In this document: positions 1 to 7,478 of the stretch, one piece after another | Layout: the number at the start of each line of letters is the position of its first letter | Position numbering within the stretch: position 1 is the stretch's first letter | Origin: a virus | DNA length: 26,147 nt | Virus record (IMG/VR): IMGVR_UViG_3300043469_002683 | Location: 1-26,147 of that record | Reading direction: 5' to 3' (one strand) | Made by a program: the position numbers and the translations under genes | Notes under the pieces: model-generated | Databases searched by the model: none | What the model saw: the letters and a program-made list of their open reading frames with translations, nothing else | Told to the model about the DNA's origin: nothing

Positions 1-28
1 AAGGATATTCTAAAAAAAACATATCCTT
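1..28. repeat. Short hairpin at window edge
   Basis: The 8-base arms AAGGATAT (1-8) and ATATCCTT (21-28) are perfect inverted repeats around an A-rich loop. No gene is visible in positions 1-140. The hairpin could be a terminator for something left of the window, but without flanking sequence this cannot be told. Confidence 0.4.
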
Positions 29-73
29 ATGCAATACTTTCTTTCGTAATGCTTATCTATATGTATAATCGCC

Positions 74-117
74 AAAACGAACCGTCTCGGATTTTAAAAC
101 GAACCGTCCGAGTTTAG
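74..117. repeat. Two AAAACGAACCGTC repeats at 22-bp spacing
   Basis: The 13-base word AAAACGAACCGTC starts at 74 and again at 96, so the period is exactly 22 bp, two helical turns. The copies are direct repeats in a gene-free stretch beyond the last phage gene. Paired protein-binding sites are the simplest reading. Mu-type transposase end sites are also about 22 bp long and arrayed near the phage ends, so this could be part of the phage right end, but that is inference. Confidence 0.6.
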
Positions 118-140
118 GCAACATTCCCCGCAATTATACC

Positions 141-166
141 AAAAAGCCCCGATTATGGGGCTTTTC
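141..166 (-). terminator. Rho-independent terminator after the methylase gene
   Basis: AAAGCCCC and GGGGCTTT form a tight stem with a 6-base loop GATTAT. On the minus strand it lies just after the methylase stop and is followed by a T run. The plus-strand side also ends in T-rich sequence, so the hairpin could work in both directions. Confidence 0.8.
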
Positions 167-173
167 TTTTTAT

Positions 174-971
174 TTAAACAGTATTTAAAGGATAGTTGGC
201 TGTTAGTACCTCGGTTTTAAGTTTTCCGGGCTTACCGTAATTATTGGCTATACTTACGCGAAAATCCAACTGAGTTGTATACCAGCCCTGTTTTTTTGTA
301 TATTCCTTTAAAATCGGGCTAGGATAAGAACTAAGCAGGAATTTGCCTTTAATCCGGCTCAATAGTGACAATAGGTTGTCGAAATCCTGAAGGCTATATC
401 CATCATAATGTCCGCAATTAGAATTATAGTAAGGTGGATCACAATAAAAGAAAGCATTTTCAGAATCTCTGCTTTCGATAATTCGCAAAGCATCAGTACA
501 TTCAATTTGAACCTGTTGAAGCCTTATTGCATAATCAACGCTAAAACCGTCTCGCTTATTAGCTACCTTTTTGGAAGTTGAACCTTTTGTAAGATCATAA
601 CCCCAAGCTTTATCTAAGCCTGAAGCAAAGGATTGAGTGGCTAGTACCCATATTGCCCATGCGCGCTTTATTTCGCTAAACATGTCTGGGTTTCCGTTAA
701 TTACTTGCGCCCTTCGATGCAAGTCGCGACTATGAAGACTGACTTGTATCTCTTTTTCCAAAGACACAAAATCGTGCTGCACCACACGGTAAAAGTTAAT
801 CAATTCTCGATTAGTGTCGTTTATTACTTCAACATCTGAAGGTTCTTTAGCAAAGAAAATTGCCGCGCCACCTACAAACGGTTCGCAATAAAGTTTGTGC
901 TCAGGAATAAGCTTAAGAATGGTGGACGCTAACTTTTGCTTGCCTCCATAATAACTGATTGGGGTTTTCAT
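174..971 (-). CDS. dam: D12-class N6-adenine DNA methyltransferase (Dam-like)
   Basis: A 265-aa protein with the signature of D12-class (Dam/DpnM type) adenine methylases: an N-terminal SAM-binding segment YYGGKQKLA at residues 7-15, FVGG at 32-35 and the catalytic DPPYY at 178-182. The length matches the family. It is expected to methylate adenine N6 using S-adenosylmethionine; the usual Dam target is GATC, but specificity cannot be read here. It is the last gene of the minus late block, separated from the tail fibre gene by a strong terminator and closed by its own terminator, so it is probably an independent unit. DNA-modification genes at the end of the late region recall the position of mom in phage Mu. 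A role in evading host restriction is inferred. Confidence 0.93.
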   Translation of the reverse strand: MKTPISYYGGKQKLASTILKLIPEHKLYCEPFVGGAAIFFAKEPSDVEVINDTNRELINFYRVVQHDFVSLEKEIQVSLHSRDLHRRAQVINGNPDMFSEIKRAWAIWVLATQSFASGLDKAWGYDLTKGSTSKKVANKRDGFSVDYAIRLQQVQIECTDALRIIESRDSENAFFYCDPPYYNSNCGHYDGYSLQDFDNLLSLLSRIKGKFLLSSYPSPILKEYTKKQGWYTTQLDFRVSIANNYGKPGKLKTEVLTANYPLNTV

Positions 972-1022
972 TGTATTTATTTATTGGTTTATATTTGTAG
1001 TCTCTGACAAGTATTTTAAAAC

Positions 1023-1083
1023 AAAAAAGGTGGATACACACCGACATAAAGGCATTGCCTTGTCTTGGTGTGTATCCACCTTT
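1023..1083 (-). terminator. Long nested hairpin terminator between tail fibre and methylase
   Basis: A perfect 17-bp stem pairs 1026-1042 (AAAGGTGGATACACACC) with 1067-1083. Its loop carries a further pairing (GACA with TGTC) and a nested hairpin AAGGCA-T-TGCCTT. Read on the minus strand, the stem is followed by TTTT-G-TTTT, the layout of an intrinsic terminator. A smaller hairpin GCAGGG/CCCTGC (1117-1135) sits on the stop codon of the upstream tail fibre gene. The stem is much longer than a terminator needs. Confidence 0.75.
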
Positions 1084-1126
1084 ATGCGTCCGGAGGGTCA
1101 GAGCTTCGGGCGCAAGGCAGGGCTAA

Positions 1127-1897
1127 TTACCCTGCTGCCAAACTCAATGGAAATTTTAACGAGTTAAGTATTGCACTGCGTCCAGCTCCTGTTGCTGCAG
1201 ACCCTCCAATATTAATATGACCATCAGTGCCTAGTTCTAAAGCGATCACATCATTTGTATTGTTATTTGAAATAATATGAGCAACTGCTTTACTTGGTAA
1301 ATTAGGACGCGCCCATTCAGGAAGTGCAGCACTAGTAATTGTACCTGAACTACCTAAAGCAGTCTCAACAGTCATCAATCCTTGTAGTTCAATGTGATCA
1401 TGATGCCTACGATACCGTAACGATGTTCCTGTAACACCACCAACAGCTGGTATATTTACCCATGCACTAGGCATCAACCATCGCGAGTTTTCAAATGCAG
1501 CCAAATTAGGTGTTCCACCTGTGCCAGCAATTGTTGCTTTTCTAATTTTATATACCTGTTTTAACGACCCGTCTTTGTACTCAATCAATGGCGTGCCGTT
1601 TGTTTCTGTAACAGTAAAAAAAGCTGTTGAATAATCTGTCTGAAGTATAGCTTGCCCATCAAACACACAAGGCTCACCATTTATAACCACAACACCAGCT
1701 GCAAACACCCAAGTATCAACAAATACGGTTGGTGCTATCTCTAAAGTACCCGAAGTGCGTTCACATCCATTTACAATAAAGTTACTGCCACAACGGTTAC
1801 CTATCGCTTTAATTGCTGCATCAAGAGCCGTCTGCAAAAATTCGATTTGTGATAAGGTGAGCTTGTGTCCACCTGTATAAAATTGTAATTTATTCAT
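1127..1897 (-). CDS. Putative tail fibre / receptor-binding protein
   Basis: A 256-aa protein, last of the tail genes and directly after the tail protein I-like gene, the position where fibres lie in Mu/P2-type phages. Residues 1-35 (MNKLQFYTGG, LSQIEFLQTALDAAI) resemble the virion-attachment part of fibre-like proteins; the remainder is rich in G, T, S, N and beta-prone segments such as LEIAPTVFV and GEPCVFDGQAIL, and the end is glycine- and alanine-rich. No enzyme motif is visible. A role in host binding is inferred from position and composition. It starts 3 bases after the stop of its upstream neighbour, which suggests translational coupling. Confidence 0.6.
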   Translation of the reverse strand: MNKLQFYTGGHKLTLSQIEFLQTALDAAIKAIGNRCGSNFIVNGCERTSGTLEIAPTVFVDTWVFAAGVVVINGEPCVFDGQAILQTDYSTAFFTVTETNGTPLIEYKDGSLKQVYKIRKATIAGTGGTPNLAAFENSRWLMPSAWVNIPAVGGVTGTSLRYRRHHDHIELQGLMTVETALGSSGTITSAALPEWARPNLPSKAVAHIISNNNTNDVIALELGTDGHINIGGSAATGAGRSAILNSLKFPLSLAAG

Positions 1898-1900
1898 CGT

Positions 1901-2398
1901 TTAAACGTAATTATAATCATGTGTTCGTCCAGCTAATTTGTAAAATCTTAGCCATGCATCCATTTCACCTTGCCTACTAGTCAATGATGATGGAGTTTCA
2001 ATAGTTATGTCGGTTTGAGAAACCACTTCACTATCGCTATATATGATATCAACATCCGGGTCAATTTCAATATCGCTAAAAATATGTACCAGCTCTTCAG
2101 GATAAACAAATGTTGAGTCGCTGTAAATGTATATTTTGCTAGCTGCATCATCATTCGTGATTACTTCTATTCTTCTGCTTGTCGGATCAAACAAATCATT
2201 AAGCCTACTTTCAAGCGACAATCTCTGTGAGTTGTGAAGTATAATTCCATTGATGCGCTCGCGCTCTGCATTAAATGCATCATAAATTTCCTCGCCCGGT
2301 TTGCACAGCACGTAATGCAGGGCAATACGCTTTGGCTTACGCAAGTATGCTGGCAAAAACTGCTCAACCCATAACCGTATTAGCCACACATACTTCAT
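1901..2398 (-). CDS. Baseplate/tail protein, tail protein I (gp48)-like by position
   Basis: A 165-aa acidic protein with no motif recognised with confidence. It starts MKYVWLIRLWVEQFLPAYLR and contains several Asp/Ser-rich stretches (IDPDVDIIYSDSE). Its start codon overlaps the stop of the baseplate J gene by one base (TAATG), and the tail fibre gene follows. In P2 and Mu the gene between J/gp47 and the fibre encodes tail protein I/gp48, which joins fibres to the baseplate, so the same role is inferred from synteny. Similarity to gp48 itself is not evident by eye. Confidence 0.5.
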   Translation of the reverse strand: MKYVWLIRLWVEQFLPAYLRKPKRIALHYVLCKPGEEIYDAFNAERERINGIILHNSQRLSLESRLNDLFDPTSRRIEVITNDDAASKIYIYSDSTFVYPEELVHIFSDIEIDPDVDIIYSDSEVVSQTDITIETPSSLTSRQGEMDAWLRFYKLAGRTHDYNYV

Positions 2399-3198
2399 TA
2401 GGCAGGTATATAAGTTAGTTGTGTTGATAATGGAAATGCTGGATCAATATTATAATATCCCGAAAATGGCACATAGCTATAAGGTACAGCTACGTATGTT
2501 CCTGCGTTTGGTTTAATCTGCAGGTTAGTAATGTCTACTCCTCCTGCACGTACTGAATCAACAGATTCAATCGCATCACGTAATATATTGCGGTTAAATA
2601 TACCATCAAAGAATACAGTGCGCAGGTGCTCATTTATTGCAGCCTCAACTGCGGCTTTTACTTCGCTTAGCACACGTTTACCATCATAATAGATAGTTGC
2701 ATTTAAACGAATTAAATCAGCATCTGTGCTAATGATATTGGTTTTTGTTCCAGCAAACTTAATATCACGGATGTAAGCAGTAAATGCCACGAGCTCATCA
2801 TTGCTTAGCTTCTCAAGCACATCATTGCCTTTGGCCACTTTGATAACGACTGTACCCGATAATCCTTCAGTGATGGCTGCATATTTAACCACTCTTGCAG
2901 ACTCGTCTATTACCGGGTAAACCACTTTGCCGTCAACTACCTGAAGCGAATCGCCATATTGAAATTCAACAGCACGATCGGCATACCATCTTGCAGTACC
3001 AGGAATAGCTTCGGATGCTTTTTGTTCAAGTTCTAATTTGTAGCTAGTAAAGTAATCTCGTAAAGTAGTGTGCTGTGCTGCTACTACATTACGTATGGCC
3101 ACCCATTCAGCAACTTGGCTACTGCTTAAACCAGCCAAATCAGGTTCGTTAGCAATGGCTGCATTTATAATGGATATTTGTTCTTGAATTGTTGTCAT
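2398..3198 (-). CDS. Baseplate J-like wedge protein (Mu gp47-like)
   Basis: A 266-aa protein matching baseplate J-like proteins: an N-terminal helical region, a central repeat-like core with G-T-V-V-I-K-V-A and a C-terminal region with the typical pattern LIRLNATIYYDGK, VKAAVEAAINEHLR, and FNRNILRDAIESVDSV. These last segments resemble the J-family end where the protein contacts the neighbouring wedge. It is slightly shorter than Mu gp47 (about 360 aa). It should be a structural wedge of the baseplate that triggers sheath contraction with gp46-like wedge protein. It sits in a compact operon between a coiled-coil tail protein and the tail protein I-like gene. Confidence 0.8.
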   Translation of the reverse strand: MTTIQEQISIINAAIANEPDLAGLSSSQVAEWVAIRNVVAAQHTTLRDYFTSYKLELEQKASEAIPGTARWYADRAVEFQYGDSLQVVDGKVVYPVIDESARVVKYAAITEGLSGTVVIKVAKGNDVLEKLSNDELVAFTAYIRDIKFAGTKTNIISTDADLIRLNATIYYDGKRVLSEVKAAVEAAINEHLRTVFFDGIFNRNILRDAIESVDSVRAGGVDITNLQIKPNAGTYVAVPYSYVPFSGYYNIDPAFPLSTQLTYIPA

Positions 3199-3200
3199 CT

Positions 3201-3719
3201 TTAACCTGCGGTTTCTGTTACGCGTATAGAATTAGATCCATCAGCATGAATATCACTCATCACTGCTTTAATCGCTGCTATATCTGCTTTAATTAAGGCC
3301 GTGTCTGCTTTAAGAGTTGCTATATCTGCACTAATAGTTGTTAGCGTAGTGTTCGTTGCGCCAGTATTAGTAGCTATGGCATCCAACACTGTACTGTAAT
3401 CTACAGTCTTGGTATCAATTGATGTAGCTTCAGCCAATATTAATGCAAGCAATTCTCCTGCATTTTTATCCGCTTCACTATCATATAACCTGTCTAATAT
3501 AGTACCTAACTGAGTATTCATCTCAGTCAGTTTGGCCACCTTTCTCTTCACAAATGCCATCATGGTATCATTAGCTGTATCACTTGCAGCTGGGTCATCA
3601 TTTGTTTTACCAAAATCGGCATGCGTGTCAATGTTATGATGGCTGATGTGTTCTTCTGTCTCAACCGTTGTTTTTAAGGTGCGGTTTGAGCCTGCACCGT
3701 CTTTAACTATTAAAGCCAT
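3201..3719 (-). CDS. Tail-associated protein with helical repeat region
   Basis: A 172-aa protein of unknown function. The N-terminus (MALIVKDGAGSNRTLKTTVE) has the look of a small beta-structured attachment segment. Residues about 60-160 are predicted helical, with a heptad-like repeated pattern in ADIATLKADTALIKADIAAI, suggesting a coiled-coil trimer. Its start overlaps the end of the upstream LysM-like gene. Position between LysM-like and baseplate J genes suggests a baseplate or short-fibre component. Similar proteins with an HI(S)HHN-type stretch occur in phage tail clusters, but I cannot name a family. Confidence 0.55.
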   Translation of the reverse strand: MALIVKDGAGSNRTLKTTVETEEHISHHNIDTHADFGKTNDDPAASDTANDTMMAFVKRKVAKLTEMNTQLGTILDRLYDSEADKNAGELLALILAEATSIDTKTVDYSTVLDAIATNTGATNTTLTTISADIATLKADTALIKADIAAIKAVMSDIHADGSNSIRVTETAG

Positions 3720-4045
3720 GTTATATAAAATGAATTACGTTGTTGTTCAAAATCATATCGCCAATCAAAATCTCCGTTTGGCTGATATCCTGTATTTACT
3801 CTCAGTCTGTTAATCTTATAGTATGCAGCAATTGTTCGGTTACTTTCTGTAAGCTCAGGCACTTCTTCACGGATTAGCAATAAATCTCCAGCCTTTATCA
3901 GTCTGAATGTTTCACCATCTTCAACCAAACCGTTAGGGCCAATGTTATTATCAGCCATCAAAACGTGTAATCCTTCATAGCAGCCATATTCTTGTATAGC
4001 TATATCAATCAATGTTTGCCCTTCAGCTACCTTAAGCTCTTTCAT
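3710..4045 (-). CDS. LysM-like tail protein (P2 gpX type)
   Basis: A 111-aa protein whose first half fits a LysM-like module as found in tail protein X: VAEGQTLIDIAIQEYG near residues 5-20, then a hydrophobic core VLMADNNI and a final LIKAGDLLLI. gpX-type proteins bind the baseplate or help the tail pass peptidoglycan. The C-terminal half is aromatic (DFDWRYDF, FYITWL) and not recognised. It overlaps the wedge gene upstream (ATGA-type overlap) and the coiled-coil protein downstream, so translation is likely coupled. Confidence 0.6.
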   Translation of the reverse strand: MKELKVAEGQTLIDIAIQEYGCYEGLHVLMADNNIGPNGLVEDGETFRLIKAGDLLLIREEVPELTESNRTIAAYYKINRLRVNTGYQPNGDFDWRYDFEQQRNSFYITWL

Positions 4046-4341
4046 GAGTTAGCCCTTTCTGCATATACTTGAATTTGGCCATCATCTCCAAATTCTACAC
4101 TTTCGTTAACCCATCTATCAGCCCTCAGTTGCAGTATTACTTCTGCCTCTTCCACCAAGTTGTTTATCCGCGAATTAATCAATCTTGCAGCACCATAACC
4201 CACTAGCGGAGCTGTGCGCACTTCGCCTTTGTTCACAATCATCAATCGCTCGATGGCTTGGCTGTCATTCTCGCCAAACTTCAAGTCACCACCAGTGATG
4301 ATGATATCATTATCTGATCCTATGAGTAAATCCTTAGCCAT
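4042..4341 (-). CDS. Baseplate wedge protein, gp25/gpW (Mu gp46)-like
   Basis: A 99-aa protein of the size of T4 gp25/P2 gpW. It shows the family pattern: an early D-I-I-I-T-G-G-D-L segment, then A-I-E-R-L-M-I-V-N-K-G-E-V-R (the conserved region before the E-P-R / G-V-G core), VGYGAARLIN and a C-terminal V-E-F-G-D-D-G-Q-I-Q-V. In contractile phages this protein initiates sheath assembly on the baseplate wedge. Synteny supports the call: spike upstream, LysM-like and J-like downstream, all overlapping by a few bases. Confidence 0.8.
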   Translation of the reverse strand: MAKDLLIGSDNDIIITGGDLKFGENDSQAIERLMIVNKGEVRTAPLVGYGAARLINSRINNLVEEAEVILQLRADRWVNESVEFGDDGQIQVYAERANS

Positions 4342-4855
4342 GCTTTACCTTTTCATTTTCAATTTGCGAGCGTTCTGTTTCGGCAACAGGTGTTATGGTC
4401 TGTGTTGCAAGTGATGGTGGTGTTCCAACTGATGATGGGCTACCCGGAACATAAGCTGCTGCAAATGCATTCCATTTGCTGATCTGATTGTTCAACTTTT
4501 GTTCAATCGCATTCAGCCTGCTAGTAACAGCTTCTACTTTTACCAATCCACCAAACTCATCACCTCTTAACACCAATTCATCTACCTCAGTAGTTACAAA
4601 TACGCCATACACATTCAGTGAGTTAAACATGGGTACAATACCAACCAAGCTGTTCACTTTTGGAAATGCCACCATCGGATTTTCAAACTCATCACTGGCA
4701 GCAAGAAGGCGCACATCGTTTATCGTCTCATCACTGCCTTCAATCTTCACCACACAGGTATATTCAAACTTGTTAACCGATACTACTGTGCCCACTGTAA
4801 TGTGCTTCAGCTCTTCGGTTATCATTTTGCGTAGTATATCTCTAATATGGCTCAT
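4334..4855 (-). CDS. Baseplate spike/assembly protein, gpV (Mu gp45)-like
   Basis: A 173-aa protein that follows the hub gene and precedes the wedge gene, the usual place of the membrane-piercing spike. Residues 18-110 have the OB-fold-like beta pattern of gpV/gp45: TVVSVNKFEYTCVVKI, NDVRLLA, NSLVGIVPM. Residues about 120-140 look helical and the C-terminus is P/T/S-rich with no visible HxH iron-binding tip, which in P2 and Mu spikes terminates the protein. A separate tip protein or a different apex is therefore possible. Confidence 0.65.
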   Translation of the reverse strand: MSHIRDILRKMITEELKHITVGTVVSVNKFEYTCVVKIEGSDETINDVRLLAASDEFENPMVAFPKVNSLVGIVPMFNSLNVYGVFVTTEVDELVLRGDEFGGLVKVEAVTSRLNAIEQKLNNQISKWNAFAAAYVPGSPSSVGTPPSLATQTITPVAETERSQIENEKVKHG

Positions 4856-5877
4856 TATTTTTCTCTATTGGTTGCGGTGGCATTAGCGCGCCAACCTATG
4901 GTTGCAGTTACTTCATATCCGTTTGTTCCAAAATTGTCAGTCACGGCATCTATATGATATCGGTCGCTAGCTCCGCGAAGCTCGTATTGTTCATCAATCA
5001 GCTCAGCAATCAATCCGTGGAGCACACCTTTGGGTAATCCAAATCCTACAATGTCACCACTGTATCCATCTACTTTAAACTTCTTTAAATCAGCTTCAGC
5101 ATTTTTCCGAAGCGTTGCTTCACTTACATTCATATAGTGTACCGTGCGAATACCTCCATCCGGGTCTCCAACTTCTACTTTTAAATCTTTTCCTTTAACC
5201 ACCTTGCAAATTGCACGCACCTTTATACGCACATCATCAGCACGCATATACTGCAGGCTGTTTTCTTTTACATTCTTTTGGAAATGATATTTAACTGGAG
5301 CAGCAGTCAATAAATCGGCACTGCCATAAGGTTTACCTACTACAAGAACAGGCTCACCGTTCACCATGCGGAAAAACGACTTAAGCCCAAATGTCTTTTC
5401 AATATCCATCAGCGTACCTGCAGCTGTTCCTGTACGCACCACATAGTTAGTGCCAAGGCTTGTGTTCAGTAGATCATACTTATAGCCGGGGCAGGCATAT
5501 TTAATTACATCTTCTAATTTGTGGTTGGCAAATGTCCTTGTCTGTACAGGCATTCTTTTCAAATTCCACATCTCATCCTCGCACTGTATCATAAGCGGCA
5601 TTGTTGGCATCACGCTTCGCGCCACATAGCCTTTAAAGCGAGTAATATTATTGCCATCATATCCTATTCGAATCTCAACCCGGTCGCCTGTTTTAATTAC
5701 ATCAATAATGTTCTTCTCCTCTAGGTCAAGTCCACGCACAAGTATTTTCTTGGCAATTTTAATCGTTGCTGTATCAGTCATTTCGCGCCAATCGCTACGA
5801 ATCTCAACCTCATTGGCAAAGGTCAATTTCAGCGATCCTATTAATATATTACACGTTAGTACAAACACTTTAAACAT
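4855..5877 (-). CDS. Baseplate hub protein, gpD (Mu gp44)-like
   Basis: A 340-aa protein of late-control-D/baseplate-hub type. The beginning (residues 20-60, NEVEIRSDWREMTDTATIKI) and GDRVEIRIGYDG at about 65-76 follow the beta-barrel pattern of hub proteins; residues 110-180 (LEDVIKYACPGYKYD, GTLMDIEKTFGLKSFFR) fit the second domain. The trimeric hub connects the tail tube to the spike. It overlaps the upstream gene by 8 bases and touches the spike gene. The hydrophobic N-terminal residues look like a signal peptide at first sight but are probably the first strands of the barrel. Confidence 0.78.
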   Translation of the reverse strand: MFKVFVLTCNILIGSLKLTFANEVEIRSDWREMTDTATIKIAKKILVRGLDLEEKNIIDVIKTGDRVEIRIGYDGNNITRFKGYVARSVMPTMPLMIQCEDEMWNLKRMPVQTRTFANHKLEDVIKYACPGYKYDLLNTSLGTNYVVRTGTAAGTLMDIEKTFGLKSFFRMVNGEPVLVVGKPYGSADLLTAAPVKYHFQKNVKENSLQYMRADDVRIKVRAICKVVKGKDLKVEVGDPDGGIRTVHYMNVSEATLRKNAEADLKKFKVDGYSGDIVGFGLPKGVLHGLIAELIDEQYELRGASDRYHIDAVTDNFGTNGYEVTATIGWRANATATNREK

Positions 5878-6484
5878 TGTTTAAATCTAAAATAATTGGC
5901 TCATCACTCAAGCAAACCATTTCATATGGCTGCACATTCTCGTATCCTTCCATTGGAGGGAATCGCAAGTCTGTAATCACCACTTCATGAATGTCGAGAT
6001 CATTTAATAAACGCGAATACACGCGCATGCTTTTATTAACCTTAAACACTTGAGACATTTGTTTGCGTGCCTCACGTGGGTACTCTGCCTTTTGATTTTT
6101 AGTGCCGTAATTAATCATAAAACCGCGAAAAGTAATTTGCCAATCACCATCGCTTATCAGCTCCTTTACCGTACCGTTCTTTCCGGGCATAATGGTTTGC
6201 ACAATATTCTTACTAGCACCAATATCCACCACCGAAGCTTCAGGGAGGTACCAAACTTCCGCACCACCAGCTTCTTCTTCACTTCTAAAGCTAAGGCTCG
6301 CATCGCTGATCTGAAACCCAAAACGGTCAAACAAATAAGCTCCTGTACGTTTGTGATACAATCCGCTGCCATCCTTGGTTTTTACTTCAGGCTTCGAATC
6401 CCCAACAAAATACACAGGCACTTGGGTATATACCCCAAATGCCTTCAAAAGTATTTCGTCAAATGATCCTGTAAATTGTGCCAT
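5870..6484 (-). CDS. Tail/baseplate protein, DUF6046-like
   Basis: A 204-aa protein, recalled as resembling the DUF6046 family of Bacteroidota phage tails. Visible features: an N-terminal helix, GLYHKRTGAYLFDRFGFQIS, and a C-terminal beta-rich stretch with FRGFMINYGTKNQ and VVITDLRFPPMEGYENVQPY. It lies between the chaperone and hub genes, where a DNA circularisation/tail connector-like protein (Mu gp43, P2 region) is usually found, so it may be a hub-proximal tail component. Its ATG shares bases with the stop of the frameshifted chaperone extension (TAATG), so ribosomes finishing the frameshift product could re-initiate here. Confidence 0.6.
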   Translation of the reverse strand: MAQFTGSFDEILLKAFGVYTQVPVYFVGDSKPEVKTKDGSGLYHKRTGAYLFDRFGFQISDASLSFRSEEEAGGAEVWYLPEASVVDIGASKNIVQTIMPGKNGTVKELISDGDWQITFRGFMINYGTKNQKAEYPREARKQMSQVFKVNKSMRVYSRLLNDLDIHEVVITDLRFPPMEGYENVQPYEMVCLSDEPIILDLNNV

Positions 6485-6693
6485 TATATTGCCAGCTCTT
6501 CGCCTTTATCTAAGTTAAATCGCTTACTCTCAAAATTCAGCACCCACAAAAGTTGTCGATGCTTTTCGCTCCATTCCTCGTCCGAAAGCTGCTCCGGAAA
6601 TGGTATGTTTAAGTGGTAACTGATCAGTGCGTTAATCTTACGTAGGTAATCTTCGCCCGGCTCCTCCTTGATGGGAGGAGACAGGCCTATAAG
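6484..6693 (-). CDS. Frameshift extension of the tail assembly chaperone (G-GT / E-E' type)
   Basis: A stop-free reading frame in the -1 phase relative to the upstream 112-codon gene, coding 69 residues (LIGLSPPIKEE... to ...DKGEELAI) and ending in TAA at 6484-6486. It contains no ATG, so it cannot easily be made as a separate protein, yet its amino acid composition is protein-like (DYLRKINALISYHL, DEEWSEKHRQLLWVLNFE). It starts exactly at a slippery heptamer. In lambda (G-GT), P2 (E-E') and many tailed phages the chaperone is extended this way by a small fraction of ribosomes. The fused product would be 180 aa. Confidence 0.8.
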   Translation of the reverse strand, partial: LIGLSPPIKEEPGEDYLRKINALISYHLNIPFPEQLSDEEWSEKHRQLLWVLNFESKRFNLDKGEELAI

Positions 6694-6699
6694 TTTTTT
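6661..6699 (-). promoter_or_regulatory. Programmed -1 frameshift signal: A AAA AAC plus stem-loop
   Basis: On the minus strand the zero-frame codons ...GTA AAA AAC TTA TAG contain the canonical slippery heptamer A AAA AAC (6699-6693), two codons before the zero-frame stop. Twelve bases after it is a 7-bp GC-rich stem, CTCCTCC (6680-6674) with GGAGGAG (6667-6661), loop CATCAA. The spacer is somewhat longer than the usual 5-9 nt. Confidence 0.82.
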
Positions 6700-7025
6700 A
6701 CTTCACCTCCAAAGAACTTCACATAGCTGCCAGCTCTGTATTGTGCAGATAATGCATAATCAACATCATCCTCGTTGTCACTCACCAATCGAGCATCGCC
6801 ACCTAGCCATAAGTTGTCGAGCAAGTATTTGCCAGCCACCAATAGGCCTTCGTTGCCACTCTTTACAAATGCCTGCTCAATATGCACGCGCTTATATTTG
6901 CGCATGTAACCGTAGCAGGTTTCCATTTCTGTTTCGATCTCAATTACAAGAACATTTTTGTGCTCGGCTTTCCAAGCGGCTATTTGATCTTCGGTTGCCT
7001 TTCCGACTTCCATTTTTTGGTTCAT
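6687..7025 (-). CDS. Tail assembly chaperone, short form
   Basis: A 112-aa protein placed directly after the tail tube gene, where myophages carry the assembly chaperone. It begins MNQKMEVGKATEDQIAAWKA and has a mostly helical first half with mixed charge, then YVKFFGGEVKNL at the end. It resembles Bacteroidota phage proteins of DUF6848 type as far as I recall. The short form would bind the tape measure in the cytoplasm; the long form, made by -1 frameshifting near codon 111, would recruit tube protein. Unusually the tape measure gene is not next to it but about 12 kb away on the other strand. Confidence 0.68.
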   Translation of the reverse strand: MNQKMEVGKATEDQIAAWKAEHKNVLVIEIETEMETCYGYMRKYKRVHIEQAFVKSGNEGLLVAGKYLLDNLWLGGDARLVSDNEDDVDYALSAQYRAGSYVKFFGGEVKNL

Positions 7026-7037
7026 AAATATAGATAA

Positions 7038-7472
7038 TTACAGAGGTTTCATCCCGTTTACTTTTTGAATGCGCATTGGAACTTTCCAAGCCAATGCATC
7101 CGTAGTGCCAGCTTTCACTTGCAAGCTGCGTTCTTTAGGTTTGCACCCGCGCAATACTTGCTGCATCACAACCGGTAGTTTCTTAAAAGTGATCGTGATG
7201 TCAAATGGATTCAGGTTCAAAACCGATCCGTTTGCGGCAATTTCAAGTCCGATCACTTCATCCATCAGAATGGTTATATCGCCTTCAGCTGTTTCCATGC
7301 CCTCGATGTAATCAATCGGATCTTTTGATCCAATGACATGCACATCGCCAATGTCTTGCTTCGAGCTAAAGTTAATCTCAGTAACTCCGCGCACAATGCG
7401 TCCTAAAAAGAACACTTCTACGTCATTTGCGCTGTAGGCTTTGCCTCCTATTTTTATAGTTTCGTTTGCCAT
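7038..7472 (-). CDS. Tail tube protein
   Basis: A 144-aa protein immediately after the sheath gene. It has the features of tube proteins of Mu/P2-like tails: a beta-rich chain with a loop near the N-terminus (VEVFFLGRIVRGVTEINFSS), a central ILMDEVIGLEI and a C-terminal VPMRIQKVNGM. It forms stacked hexamer rings through which DNA passes. The size is typical (Mu gpM 118, P2 FII 172). The order sheath, tube, chaperone is the conserved myophage order and supports the call strongly. Confidence 0.8.
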   Translation of the reverse strand: MANETIKIGGKAYSANDVEVFFLGRIVRGVTEINFSSKQDIGDVHVIGSKDPIDYIEGMETAEGDITILMDEVIGLEIAANGSVLNLNPFDITITFKKLPVVMQQVLRGCKPKERSLQVKAGTTDALAWKVPMRIQKVNGMKPL

Positions 7473-7478
7473 TATCTA

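Noticed and set aside
4855-5877. Signal peptide on the baseplate hub protein
   Set aside because: The hydrophobic start is short and continues into the expected first strands of the hub domain, so export is unlikely.
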